DNA of 64,000 bases from Rhypophila decipiens (Eukaryota; Ascomycota; Sordariomycetes; Sordariales; Naviculisporaceae): positions 246,021 through 310,020 of the forward strand of contig MU858072.1 of NCBI GenBank assembly GCA_033297075.1, in the 5' to 3' direction. The notes under the pieces were generated by a model. The model made no database searches and was not told the origin of the DNA. It saw nothing but the letters and a program-made list of their open reading frames with translations. Made by a program: the position numbers and the translations under genes. Below are positions 13,625-23,871 of this stretch, piece by piece. The number at the start of each line of letters is the position of its first letter. Positions within the stretch are counted from its first letter, which is position 1.

Positions 13625-16082
13625 ATGTATTCACAACATGCAGCTATGGCAGCAGCACCGCAAAAACCAGAGACCTTCATGCTGAGCACCGAGGCGCAAC
13701 AGGCCCTCCCTCACGATGCTCAGGTAGCTCTGCAGCAAGTTGATAATCGTAGGTTCCGATCAAAGACCACGGGTGCTTGTGCCGTCTGAGCTAACACGTC
13801 TCACTTTAGTCAAATATTTCCTCATCTCGGCCCCAGTTGACTGGCAACCAGACCAATACATTCGACGATTCCTCCTCCCAACGGGCGAATATGTTTCTTG
13901 CGTGCTATGGAACAATCTTTTTCACATCTCGGGTACCGACATTGTAAGATGTCTTTCATTCCGGTTCCAGGCGTTTGGGCGTCCAGTCAAGAACTCCAAG
14001 AAGTTTGAGGAGGGCATCTTTTCAGATCTGCGGAACCTCAAGTCGGGAACCGATGCCTCGCTCGAAGAGCCCAAGAGCCCGTTTCTGGACTTCCTCTACA
14101 AGAACAACTGCATTCGCACGCAAAAGAAGCAAAAGGTCTTTTACTGGTACAGCGTACCACACGACAGACTCTTCCTCGATGCGTTAGAACGAGACCTCAA
14201 GAGGGAAAAGATGGGCCAGGAAGCCACCACCGTCGCCGTCAGCGAGCCCGCCTTGTCGTTCCAATACGACTCGTCTCAGTCGCTCTATGAGCAGCTCACC
14301 AAGGCCCAACAGGCCAACTCGTCATCTTTCAGCGCGCAGCAGGTTTCTTTTTCTCAGTCGCAGTCAACATCGCCTGTGATGCGGGCGATCGACTCGATGC
14401 CTCCCCCGCAAATGATTCCTCAGTCGATGGCCCCTTTAGCGGATGGGATGGACGCCATGGTGCCCTACGGAGCGATGACGATGGCGCCCGCGATCCCTCA
14501 ACAAGTCATGAAACGGGAACCTGAATTCAGCCGAGTGCAGTACAACCAAAACGGTGTCCCCCTCACGCAAACACACCAACGCCACTCGTCCATGCCTGCC
14601 TATGGATTGGAATACTCGCCCGCTCCGTCTTTCGTCTCTTCGCACTACGAGGATTACAGCCAAAGGGGTATTTCCTTCGAGCCTCTGACTCCTCCTCAAC
14701 AGTCGCTCGGCATGGGTGCCGAGCCCGCCTATATCGCCAACGAGGAGACTGGTCTCTACACGGCCATTCCTGACCACCTCAATGGTGTGAACGGTCTCAA
14801 TGGCATGATCCAGCTTCCACCATCCAACTTGGCTGCTCCCTCGTACTCTCGGGGATACGGCACGAACAACGTCTACTCTGTGATTGAAGGTTCGCCGACC
14901 TACAAGCAGAGGAGGCGGCGCTCGTCCATTCCCCCCTCGGTGTCGGTCACGACTGCCGCCATCGCCTCGGCGACTGCGGTACATCGCCCCTCCGATTTGA
15001 GAAGATCGGTTTCCGCCTCAGTTGGTCCCTTAACCGAAGGTGACGAGTCTGCCGAGAACTCTCCCCCTGGATTGACCTACAGCAACTCGGGCATGTCGAT
15101 GACCAGCCATCAACACAAGGAGATGCTCGACCAATTATCGAGGCACGGCACCCCGCTGTCGACGGTAGAAGGAAGCCCTGCACTCAACCCAATGAACCTC
15201 CAACATCAAGACTATGCTTCGATGAACGGGGACGACCTTGGCCCATTGAACGAGCAACGGCAGATGATGCAAAACGGTGCCAGCGTGGTGCGAAGAGCTC
15301 GCTCGGCCACCGTCATGGAGCTCGGCCCCTACCCGCAAAAGTCGCACTCCTGCCCAATTCCCACCTGCGGCCGTCTCTTCAAGCGCTTGGAGCACCTGAA
15401 GCGGTAAGACCGGATATCTTTTCATTTGTTTCAACAAACTTTGGCCTCCTTGCATGTATCTGACCAAAAACTTCCAGACACGTGAGAACACATACACAAG
15501 AAAGACCCTACATTTGCCCCTATTGCAGCAAGGCATTCTCCAGATCAGACAACCTAGCACAGTATGCACCCAACTTTTCCTTGATGTATCATTTCTTTTG
15601 TCATTTGTTGCGCGATACTTTTGAGCATGTTTTGCGTGCGGCATGTCAACAACCCAGCAATCAACCCCGAATCAATCACAGCGCCAGAACAGTCACCACA
15701 CAGCCGCAGCATCGCACAAAACCTCAAAACGTTAAAGCCAGCTTGCACTCAAGAACAATTGCTGACATTACATTCCCGTTCTAGACACAAGCGCACTCAT
15801 GACCGAGGCGATGGTGTAGAAGGCGCTTTCAACCTCTCTGGTGAGGACGAGGAAGAGTACTCTGGAGAAGACCAAATAGGCTCTCTCGACGATGCCTCCC
15901 CAACCTCGGAGGGCAGCTACGTTCCTGCATCTCTGAACTCGGCAGTAAACGGCAACACTCCGCCTTCGAACGGAATGGGACAAAATATGTCGCACACTGG
16001 ATCGTACAACAGTCTCCAGACCCTGAGCATGCCGATGCAAATGAGCCAGCCTCAAGCCATCAATGCCGGTGGCATGATGTGA
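13625..16082 (+). CDS. STE12: Ste12 homeodomain/C2H2 transcription factor
   Basis: Ste12 is the nuclear transcription factor below the Fus3/Kss1-type MAP kinase that drives mating, invasive growth and, in pathogens, host penetration. The model has exons 13625-13748, 13810-15403, 15478-15561 and 15785-16082, giving 699 residues. All introns are GT-AG. The STE DNA-binding domain lies at about residues 42-165 and includes the motif [19 protein letters not shown]. Two C2H2 fingers follow near the end: C556-X4-C561-X12-H574-X3-H578 and C586-X2-C589-X12-H602-X3-H606. Having both a homeodomain-like STE region and C2H2 fingers is typical of filamentous fungi and unlike the fingerless Saccharomyces protein. 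The middle is rich in Q, S and P. The ATG at 13625 is chosen because it opens the frame that splices cleanly into the STE domain. Exon 3 is 84 nt, a multiple of three. Confidence 0.96.
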
Positions 16083-17032
16083 ATGTCATGACTCGACGAC
16101 GATTTATGTGTGGGCTATCTTGTACTGTTACATTGGCGGTCTTTTCTTGTATGAGCGGTTAATGGTCGCGTTCGGTTTATTCCGTTTATATATCACTGGG
16201 GGGGTTCATATTTGGCGATTGTCTACTTGACTCGCTCGGGCGTTTTATTTCTCTCTAGCCCTGTTGCAGAGACCTTTTTCATTTCACTTCTTTTCTCTTT
16301 TTACTTTTTTATTTACTTATTACCCCGGACATGGCACTTGCGAGGCACCCCCAAAAATACATGCATCACCATAGAGTCCTGCGGCAATGGTTTTGCTATT
16401 CCTCGGTTGGGTCTTTTATTATTTATTGGCATTAGTCCTTCTTCTGTTTACATTTGTTTATCTTGATTCCCTTTTGTGCGGTTTATCTTGTCATTTCGGA
16501 GATATACAACAAATGCGAGCGGTCATGGTGTCTTGGAGAAAGCACTCGAAGCATTTGTATATATCGGTGTCTGTTCCATGATAAATCCAAGCTGTTGAGA
16601 CAAGCCCATCATGTTTTGTGCCGTTGAACAAGCTGTTTTGCCCGTTCTCTACTGACAGGATTTACAGGAGGTATGCCGTGTCAGATGATGGTAAGTAGTA
16701 CAAGATTTACTTGAGAATGGACATGGCTACCATGGACAGAGGATTCATCTCGTTCCCATAGTCAGATGTTGGGCATGGCTGGAATTGAAAATGAGATAAG
16801 CTCTTCCTTTGACTTTTGTGCCGTCTAGGTCGTAAATACTTGCCTATCTGGATAGCCAAGGTAGGAGGTAGGTGTGCGTACGTAGATCAAATATGTAAGC
16901 AGGTCGTCAAGTTGTCCTCCGAGATTCGTATCAGTTGCTGTGCCTGGCTTGACGGGCCAAGATTGGGGTCCCCGGCGGGTCGATCTTGTTTTGGTCAGCC
17001 GGTTGGCGGCGGCGTCGAAGTTATGGTTATAT

Positions 17033-17053
17033 ATGTGGTGGTGGTGGTGGTGG
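17033..17053 (+). repeat. GGT/GTG trinucleotide microsatellite
   Basis: About seven copies of a GTG unit occur without interruption in non-coding DNA. It is a simple-sequence repeat and probably length-variable between strains. Confidence 0.85.
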
Positions 17054-17585
17054 TCTAGATTGTTGGTGGACTTGCGCGTAGATGGCTCCATCTTGTCCAA
17101 GTAAGCTTAGGTTCCTCCCGTAGACGAGGAAAGAGATTGTTGTTGTGTGGTATGGTCATGGCCTGGCTGGCTGGCTCCCTTATCGAACTGCAAAGGCATG
17201 GTGAGTAGACAGACATCCAACAAGCACATCTTGTAAGTCTACACCAGGTCGATTGTTCTATGCATGCATGCATGGGAGGAGGGCAGCAATAGAGAATTGC
17301 GATCATCTCTTCCAGATCCTCTTGTTGGCCCAGTCATGAAAGGAAGGATTCTAGACCTTCCATGTTGACCTCTCACCTAATTACCTAGCCAGTCTTATTG
17401 TTTATACCAAGACCCCATCATGGCGGATTCTGCAGAATCCGGTGGGGGGAGGATGTATCTACAGACAGAAAGACATCAAGATATCCAATCCGGTCAGGTA
17501 ACCAAACCAACAGCGAATGCGAGTGCGAGTGCTCAAGAATTGCGGAACTTTCGAGAACATCAACAAGTCTAAACATATCATACTC

Positions 17586-17601
17586 ACCTACCTAGGTAGG
17601 T
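17586..17601. repeat. 16-bp perfect palindrome ACCTACCTAGGTAGGT
   Basis: This is a perfect inverted repeat with no spacer, made of two CCTA/TAGG units on each side of a CCTAGG centre. Related TAGG tetranucleotide runs recur elsewhere in the gene-free tracts. Confidence 0.9.
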
Positions 17602-17947
17602 ACCGAATAACTATCAACATGAAACACGAAACAACCAGAATATAACCAAATCTGATACCGTGACTAGGGGGGCGTCAACTTTATTTTAACCAACGGGATT
17701 TCCCGCTTTTACTTCTCGCTGACGTTGGCAGTTGGTCGACCGGTTGAACATATGGCACAGCTACGTATAGAGAGAGACCTCTGTAGCTAGCTGGGGGCGG
17801 TCATGTTTCAAGATTCACAACTCAAAACCCGCAGTTACATATTATACCAACGAGTTACACAGAAGATTGAACTACTCCGGATAGTCCCGTCGTGTGCAGG
17901 CACACGCACAGGTGTAGCACATCGCTGGACCCTGGATTGTCCACCTT

Positions 17948-17965
17948 GGCCTAGGTACCTAGGCC
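17948..17965. repeat. 18-bp perfect palindrome
   Basis: GGCCTAGGTACCTAGGCC reads the same on both strands. It holds two CCTAGG hexamers around a central GGTACC, and lies 346 bp from the other CCTAGG palindrome. Confidence 0.9.
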
Positions 17966-18596
17966 GATCAGCCAGCCAGCCCGAGAATCGGCCAGTGGCC
18001 AGTCATCTTCGAGTTCGCGGAAATCCGCACAATTAAAAAAAAAAAAAAACCGACCTTGGATCAGGTATTGTGTACACTAACGCTAGATAACCCTCAGCTG
18101 TGCCCGAAAAGCCAGTAAGCCGCCTCGTTGACAACATTGACCAACCCCAAAGAAAGAAGGATCAGTCAGCTGGCCGATATGACGCACGAGGACGACATCT
18201 TTTCTGTGATCAAAGGACTAACTATTAGGTCATGTAACTGGTTCCTGCGTTCGTTTGTCGACCCTCACAGCTCGGTCAACGTTTCTGTGACGATAGTCGA
18301 CCGACTTTCAGCTCATCAGGAGCCATTCAGCCAGCCAGCCAAGTAGATGTAATTATCAATCCTTCCATCGATCGAAAAGGGGGTATGGGTATCGGAAAAA
18401 AAATCTAGAGACAGTCAAACCCCCGAAATAGTCAAAGGTCCATAACGTGATCCAAATGGGTGTGTGTACAACTCCAGATCATATATCTCAAACCCTCGTC
18501 TTCGGATTCGCTGAGACCGTCGAACCGAACCGGCGAACGACAATAAACCGTAAGGTAGACCCCAGTCACGCCGCAACAGACAAACCGACCACATCA

Positions 18597-19654
18597 TCAC
18601 CTCCTCCTACCACGGCTCTTCTTTTCCCTCCCGCCGCTAGGCTTAAACCCCTCGATAGATCTCACATCCCTCGCAGAGATCCGCAGCTCAGAGCCGCGCA
18701 TCTTGCCCACACCAGGCATATCCACCGGCCTCTCAGACCTCCTCTTCTTGACCCCTCCCCCCTTCTTCTTCAACGCCATCGGCCTCTCTAATATAACACC
18801 ATTCTCCCTGGCCTCTCTCCTACGCTTCTCCTCCTTAGTAATAACAGCCTGGTTGATCCCCTTGCGCATGCCCATGGGCATCTTGGCCTGCGACAGGACG
18901 CTCTGTTTCGCGCCTAGAGCTTGGATCCGCAAGTCAGTAGTCTTGCGGCGGGTGCGGCCCTCCACAAAGGTCTTGTTGTTGGCGATTGCGTTTTCCTCGG
19001 CGTGGCTGGATAGGTAGTGGGAGCTGTTCCCGCCCGCTGCGGCTAGGATGTGCGACTCGGCTATTAATCGCTGGAGCGCGAGGTCGTTTGCTAAAAAGGC
19101 TGCGCTGTCTTCCTCTGTGGGGTTGGCGGATTTGGACTTGGCTTCTTTTGTCTGTGCCGCCGAGTCTGCTGTGTGGGAAGGTGGGCGAGAGGACTGGGCG
19201 GCCGCCTTCATGTTAGCAGAATGTTTTGTTTACTTGTTGCTTACTGTCCATGGGACGGAATGCGACATACCAGGTAGGCTTTGAGCTCCTTTTTGCTCAT
19301 GGTCGAAATGTTTACTGGCTGGGAGGACGTGTGATCTACCACCTCGACCTCTGGGGTCTCGTCTTCGGACAGGCCTCCCCATTCATCGTCCTCTTCTGAC
19401 TCGTCAGAAAGCATATCATCGTCTTCATCTTCGTCGTCATAGTAATCATCGCTGTCTTCGCTGTCGGAGTCTGTGTTCTTGTTTTTCTTGGGTTTGGCGG
19501 CGCAAGAGGCGGAAGCGGGCGCTGCTACGGGCTTGAAACGAGCTTCGAAATGTTTCCTCAGAAGCTCTCGAGCGGCGACTGCGGCAGAGCCTTCTTCCTC
19601 TTGTTGTTTCTCTTCTGTCGGCCTGGCCTTTCGTTTCCCTAGCATGCTGGGCAT
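18597..19654 (-). CDS. FAF1: Faf1-like 40S ribosomal subunit biogenesis factor
   Basis: Faf1 is a nucleolar protein needed for early pre-rRNA cleavages that lead to 18S rRNA and the 40S subunit. The model is two exons on the minus strand, 19654-19271 and 19205-18597, joined by a 65-nt GT-AG intron with a CTAAC branch site very close to the acceptor, giving 330 residues. The N terminus MPSMLGKRKARP, the motif LLRKHFEARFKP, a long acidic Ser/Asp/Glu tract, MSKKELKAYL at the splice junction, and the C-terminal basic motif SELRISARDVRSIEGF match the fungal family pattern. The start could be nine bases downstream at MLGKRK. The gene is divergent from HIS6, with 348 bp between start codons. The family call rests on these motifs and was not checked by alignment. 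Confidence 0.82.
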
Positions 19655-20002
19655 TTTGGCGACGCGAGGTTTGCTTCGTAAGGTGAGAATGGGATATGTT
19701 GTTGGCTGTAGAGAGGGCTGTGTTATCGTTATCGAAATATTTTTTTCAAGCGGCCTCACCAATTGAGATCCCGTCTTGGCGGTGATCAGCGGTAGGCTGC
19801 AGGGCCACCAAAGTGTGCCCCACCTAAACTTTGGCGGGGCATTTGGCGGGGCACTCCTCCGTGCAGAGACTCCTGAAGCTGTCCGGTCCGGCTCCGGATT
19901 CCAACGGCGACCTTAAACTGTAGGACCCTTCCGACATCCGACCCGGTCAGATAATCCCGGCCACCTTCCGGAAACTCCAACAATCTCTTCCACATCCTAA
20001 AG
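19655..20002. promoter_or_regulatory. Divergent FAF1/HIS6 promoter with duplicated TTTGGCGGGGCA
   Basis: The 348 bp between the two start codons must serve both genes. A perfect 12-bp tandem duplication, TTTGGCGGGGCA, occupies 19830-19841 and 19842-19853, roughly mid-way. The first ten bases recur in the NOC3/UTP10 promoter. I did not see a GCN4/CPC1-type TGACTC site for HIS6. Confidence 0.55.
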
Positions 20003-20940
20003 ATGACCCGATTCAGACCGTGCATCGACCTCCACGCGGGGCAAGTCAAGCAGATCGTGGGCGGGACGCTAGACAGCTCAACCTCAGAGCTCAAGACGAA
20101 TTTTATCTCACCTCATCCTCCATCTCACTTTGCCCAGCTCTACAAAGACAATGACCTGCAAGGAGCCCATGTCATTATGCTCGGGCCGGGCAACAGCGAA
20201 GCTGCAAAAGAATCTCTGGCTGCTTGGCCGGGGTCGTTGCAAGTTGGTGGTGGTATCACGGACAAGAACGCCGTTGAGTGGATAGAAGCCGGTGCTAGCA
20301 AGGTTGGTTTACGCTGTCAGAAAATTTCCCGGGCTTAGAGTCTTTGCTTAGGATAGTATTGATATGATTGCAAAAATTGCCCAGGTCATCATAACATCGT
20401 ACCTCTTCCCAGATGCCAAGTTCAGCCAGGAAAGGCTGGATAGCGTCCTGGCAGCCCTGGGAGGCGACAAGTCCAAGCTGGTGATCGATCTGAGCTGTCG
20501 TCGAAAGAGTCAAGACTCATGGTTTGTGGCCATGAACAAATGGCAGACCATGACAGATATGGAAGTCAGCCAGGGTACGTGCCTTGATCTTTTTTTCCTC
20601 TACATCCGGTGCTTCTAACATGTCGAATAAAGAATCCATAAAAAGCCTAGAACCCTACTGCAGCGAGTTCCTCATCCACGCAGCAGACAACGAGGGATTA
20701 CAAAAAGGCATCGACGAGAAGTTGGTCAAGAAGCTGGCAGAGTGGTGCAGTATCCCTGTCACGTATGCAGGAGGCGGCAGGAATCTGGAAGACCTCGAGA
20801 CCGTCAAGCGGCTAAGTGGAGGAAAGGTGGACTTGACGATTGGCAGTGCGCTGGATTGCTTTGGCGGAAGTGGCGTCACTCTGGCTGAATGTGTCGAGTG
20901 GAATAGGAGACAAGAACAAGAAGAACAGAGCAAGAGGTAG
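20003..20940 (+). CDS. HIS6: Phosphoribosyl-formimino-AICAR ribotide isomerase (histidine step 4)
   Basis: His6 (EC 5.3.1.16) carries out the Amadori isomerisation of ProFAR to PRFAR in histidine biosynthesis, in the cytosol. Exons are 20003-20302, 20385-20574 and 20633-20940, giving 265 residues, close to the roughly 260 of the yeast enzyme. It is a single-domain (beta/alpha)8 barrel. Expected catalytic Asp residues are D9 in [17 protein letters not shown] and D135 in [10 protein letters not shown]. Phosphate-binding glycines are visible in [12 protein letters not shown] and [13 protein letters not shown]. Intron 1 uses a GTTGGT donor and intron 2 GTACGT with a TTCTAAC branch site. It is divergent from FAF1 and converges on NOC3. 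Confidence 0.95.
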
Positions 20941-21256
20941 AGGGCAACCAAATTTCAGACGTTATCAACAAACAAACCAAACGCCAGTCATCCGAAGGAA
21001 GAACAAGAAGTCAGCCGATTCTCTGTTAGTGACGGATAGGAGACAATAGCTTTGTTAAATCTGGTTCCATCCCAGTTCTCACTGATGTTTGCTGTCATCG
21101 GAGCCTCAGATCGAATCCTTGATCCGATTTTGTTGGACGAACAATCTCCATTGTATTGTGCATAAGTCAATCCAGAGAAGGCGACCGATAATTTATCAAC
21201 TGAGCATATACCATTCGCTGCTGCTACCTAGACATCTATACAACAGAAAAATGGCC
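20941..21256. other. Convergent HIS6/NOC3 3' region
   Basis: These 316 bp separate the stop codons of two convergent genes and must hold both 3' UTRs, which may overlap. No other feature is seen. Confidence 0.6.
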
Positions 21257-23311
21257 TCAAGAAAGACCCTTCAACATCTTCTCCATGCTCTTGACCTCGT
21301 CTCGCACCTTGGGACAATAATGCTTCCTCAGCAACTCCCCCTCCCACACCGTCGACGTAAACGGGTTACTTCCTTCAACAGTCTCGCTCAACGGTTTATA
21401 TATGCCGTCTCCTTTCCTCTCCTCGGTATTCCACAAAGCCAGGACCTTCTTCCCGTGGGTGTGGAGGACATCTTGCATCAGCCCAAGCACGGCCTGCGTC
21501 GACTTCTCAGGCATATGCACAGACGCAGACATGAGCTGCTTGCTGAATGCCGCCAGCCTGATGGGAGGCACTGAACGGATGTTCCATGGCGGGAGAAGCA
21601 CCCCGGTGAGACACCTCATCAAGAGCACAGTCGTGGTCTGGAGATTGACCTTGAAGTCTCTCCGGCTGGCCCCACCCTCCGAGTCGGTGAGTTGTAGAGA
21701 TTTGGCGCCAAGCTCGAGGTCTGGATTGACCGAGAGCCCGAGAAGAGATCGGTAAAGGTTGGTGATGAAAAAAGAGAGATCAAGGTGAAGATCTGACCGG
21801 GCATTGTGGGCGTCCTGCCCAGCCAGAAGAGCGAATGCCGTGACAGTGCAGAGGAGCGACTCTCTGCTGGTGTCTCGGATAGTAGGGCTATCATCGTCGT
21901 CTTCCTCCTCCTCCTTTTCTTCGTCATCATCTTCCGTCTTGTCCATGTCGCTATACCTGATCAAGTCCTTTAGCGCCTCGAGAAGATCGCCAAAGAACTG
22001 CTGGTTGATCAGGTGGGCGTACTTGGCCAGGCCTTCCAGAACAGCGCCCATCAGCTGAGGCGAGCGGGCCTTCAAGATTCTAAAATATGTCGCAAAGACC
22101 ATCTTTAGCGTTTCAGATTGCATCTGTTCCCTTTCTTCGTGACTGACGCTGGCATCAGCTTGCTGCATCACCTTTTCAGCAGCCTTCTGCTCCTTCATCA
22201 TTTTGCGCTGTTTCTTGGTGCGGAACTCCCGATCCTTCTTCTTCTTCGGTTGTGGTGCATCGTCTGCCCAGCGATCTACTGTATCGTTGGATGCCTTGCC
22301 AGAAAACTCGGAGAGCAGGCGGAGGTGGAGGAACAGGTTCAGTACGGTCTCATCAACACGGTAGTCCTTCGCCTTCATCATCTTGGTCAGGAGAGACACT
22401 GCCTCCATGGAGGCCCTTCCTTCCTCATCTTCCTGAAACAGCTTTTGCAACGCTTCCCGGCATTTGCTAAAATCCGCATCCAGCTCCCGTGTGCTAAGCT
22501 TCCGGACCAGGATACGCAAGAGATCGCCTCGAAAGTTGAAATGGGGGACGGCGTTAACCAGCGTGCATGCGCAAGCAATCGCAACACTTGCCATTGGCTG
22601 CCCCGATCTGCTCCCACCCGGAGCAGTTTTGGAACTGGCATATTTTGCTAGCGTCTTCAAGTATTCGTGATATCCCGAGACCAGAGCCTGCTCGTATGTT
22701 CGCACCCGCTTCACCTCTTTGGATAGCTTCTCCTTGGCCGCTTCTTCCGATGCAGGCCGTATCCTGTAGCCAGGGATGACGTCCTTGTAGACGGCCAATT
22801 GCGTTGCGAGACACAGCTTCTGGATAGCGACGATTCGGGATTCACCGATTGCGGCCAGAGCCTTGAAGGAACCGGGGTACTCTTCGGGATCTTCGTTGAG
22901 TTTGGTAGCAATCTGGGCGAGTTCTTCCTGGGCAATTCTGATTTGCTCCCGCTCGGGAATCTTGGGTCGTTCGGGCACATGGATTTTCGGTTCCTCGGCG
23001 ACTGCCTCCTCGTCTCCCGAGCTCTCGAGCCACTCTGGGTCACTGGCAATTGACTCGACGTCGACATCGTCTTGCGCTACCCACGTCCCTTCAGCAGTCC
23101 TCATCGGAAGCCTGCCACCACTGTTTTCGCCATTGGCCTTCTTGTCCTTCTTCTTTTTGCCCTTTCGTGGCCGGTTCTCGTAGTCATTTTCCAGATCCCA
23201 CCCGGACGCAGATCTGAAAAACTGCTTTTGAATCTTGGCGCCGTCGATGCCCGCATTTCCGTCTTCGGGCGGGGGCGTCAGTCTTCTTCTCTTTGAGGCG
23301 CGAGAAGTCAT
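21257..23311 (-). CDS. NOC3: Noc3-family nucleolar complex protein
   Basis: Noc3 pairs with Noc2 in the nucleolus and nucleoplasm to move 60S pre-ribosomes toward export; in yeast it is also linked to replication licensing. The gene is a single exon of 684 residues, in the usual size range for the fungal family. A basic, nuclear-localisation-like stretch (RPRKGKKKKDKK) lies near residues 47-58. The NOC3 N-terminal region follows, with PERPKIPEREQIRIAQEELA and YKDVIPGYRIRP. An acidic linker is near 457-476. A C-terminal CBF/Mak21-type helical domain includes NLQTTTVLLMRCLTGVLLPP and ends in VRDEVKSMEKMLKGLS. The ATG at 23311 is the only reasonable start. It is divergent from UTP10, with 560 bp between starts, so the two ribosome-assembly genes may share regulation. 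Confidence 0.94.
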   Translation of the reverse strand: MTSRASKRRRLTPPPEDGNAGIDGAKIQKQFFRSASGWDLENDYENRPRKGKKKKDKKANGENSGGRLPMRTAEGTWVAQDDVDVESIASDPEWLESSGDEEAVAEEPKIHVPERPKIPEREQIRIAQEELAQIATKLNEDPEEYPGSFKALAAIGESRIVAIQKLCLATQLAVYKDVIPGYRIRPASEEAAKEKLSKEVKRVRTYEQALVSGYHEYLKTLAKYASSKTAPGGSRSGQPMASVAIACACTLVNAVPHFNFRGDLLRILVRKLSTRELDADFSKCREALQKLFQEDEEGRASMEAVSLLTKMMKAKDYRVDETVLNLFLHLRLLSEFSGKASNDTVDRWADDAPQPKKKKDREFRTKKQRKMMKEQKAAEKVMQQADASVSHEEREQMQSETLKMVFATYFRILKARSPQLMGAVLEGLAKYAHLINQQFFGDLLEALKDLIRYSDMDKTEDDDEEKEEEEDDDDSPTIRDTSRESLLCTVTAFALLAGQDAHNARSDLHLDLSFFITNLYRSLLGLSVNPDLELGAKSLQLTDSEGGASRRDFKVNLQTTTVLLMRCLTGVLLPPWNIRSVPPIRLAAFSKQLMSASVHMPEKSTQAVLGLMQDVLHTHGKKVLALWNTEERKGDGIYKPLSETVEGSNPFTSTVWEGELLRKHYCPKVRDEVKSMEKMLKGLS

Positions 23312-23871
23312 TGGGACGATTTGGCCGTATTACTGTTGTTTGGCGGGGAAATCTTGGTTGATGTCGGCTTCCCTAGCATCTTACTTTTCTCAAGTTCAAG
23401 AATTTTGATCTAGATGCATGGCAGGGGTACGAGCAGAATCAACCCACCTTGAGATTGCTTATCCGTCAACGCTGATTGGCCATTAGCTCTTATCGGATGC
23501 CCCACACCAAAAAAAAAGTTCGGGAAGACCATCCAGCCGGGCGCAACTTGCAAGCCCGCTGTTCGAGATGGGACCCAATTCCTCCAGCTTTTTCTTCTGT
23601 TCCCGATCGCAGGCCCCCTTGAACTGAGATTGACTTCCCTATCCAGTCGCATTCTGCCTGGACATCTTCTCAAGTCGGGCGACAATTGCGATATTCCCCT
23701 TTCTCACGGGTTGTCCGAACTTTGTTTACGTTATTGCGACGCCTACGACAACTTTTCTACGACAACGAACCACCCCGACGACGATTATACCCTATAAATA
23801 AATGTCAACAACACAATTGAATTAAGATCATATCACAAAACATTGGTGGTGGAATCACCAGGGATCAAGCT
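23312..23871. promoter_or_regulatory. Divergent NOC3/UTP10 promoter
   Basis: These 560 bp contain TTTGGCGGGG (23339-23348, just upstream of NOC3), the same word found twice in the FAF1/HIS6 promoter. A CCAAT box lies on the minus strand (23475-23479). A TATAAATA element (23793-23800) lies 72 bp before the UTP10 start. A short upstream ORF of seven codons (ATG 23802, stop 23823-23825) would lie in the UTP10 leader if transcription begins upstream of it. Assignment of these elements is by position and consensus only. Confidence 0.5.

Larger units (their letters stand above)
16083..18596. other. Intergenic, STE12 to FAF1 3' ends
   Basis: No gene is supported in these 2.5 kb between two convergent genes. 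The first 500 bases after STE12 are T-rich and probably hold its 3' UTR. The stretch also contains a GGT trinucleotide run (about 17033-17053), two CCTAGG-centred palindromes (17586-17601 and 17948-17965) and a 15-base A run at 18035-18049. Confidence 0.6.

Noticed and set aside
14436..14984. 182-codon minus-strand frame within STE12
   Set aside because: Antisense shadow of the Ste12 reading frame; its Arg/His-rich content follows from the sense codons.
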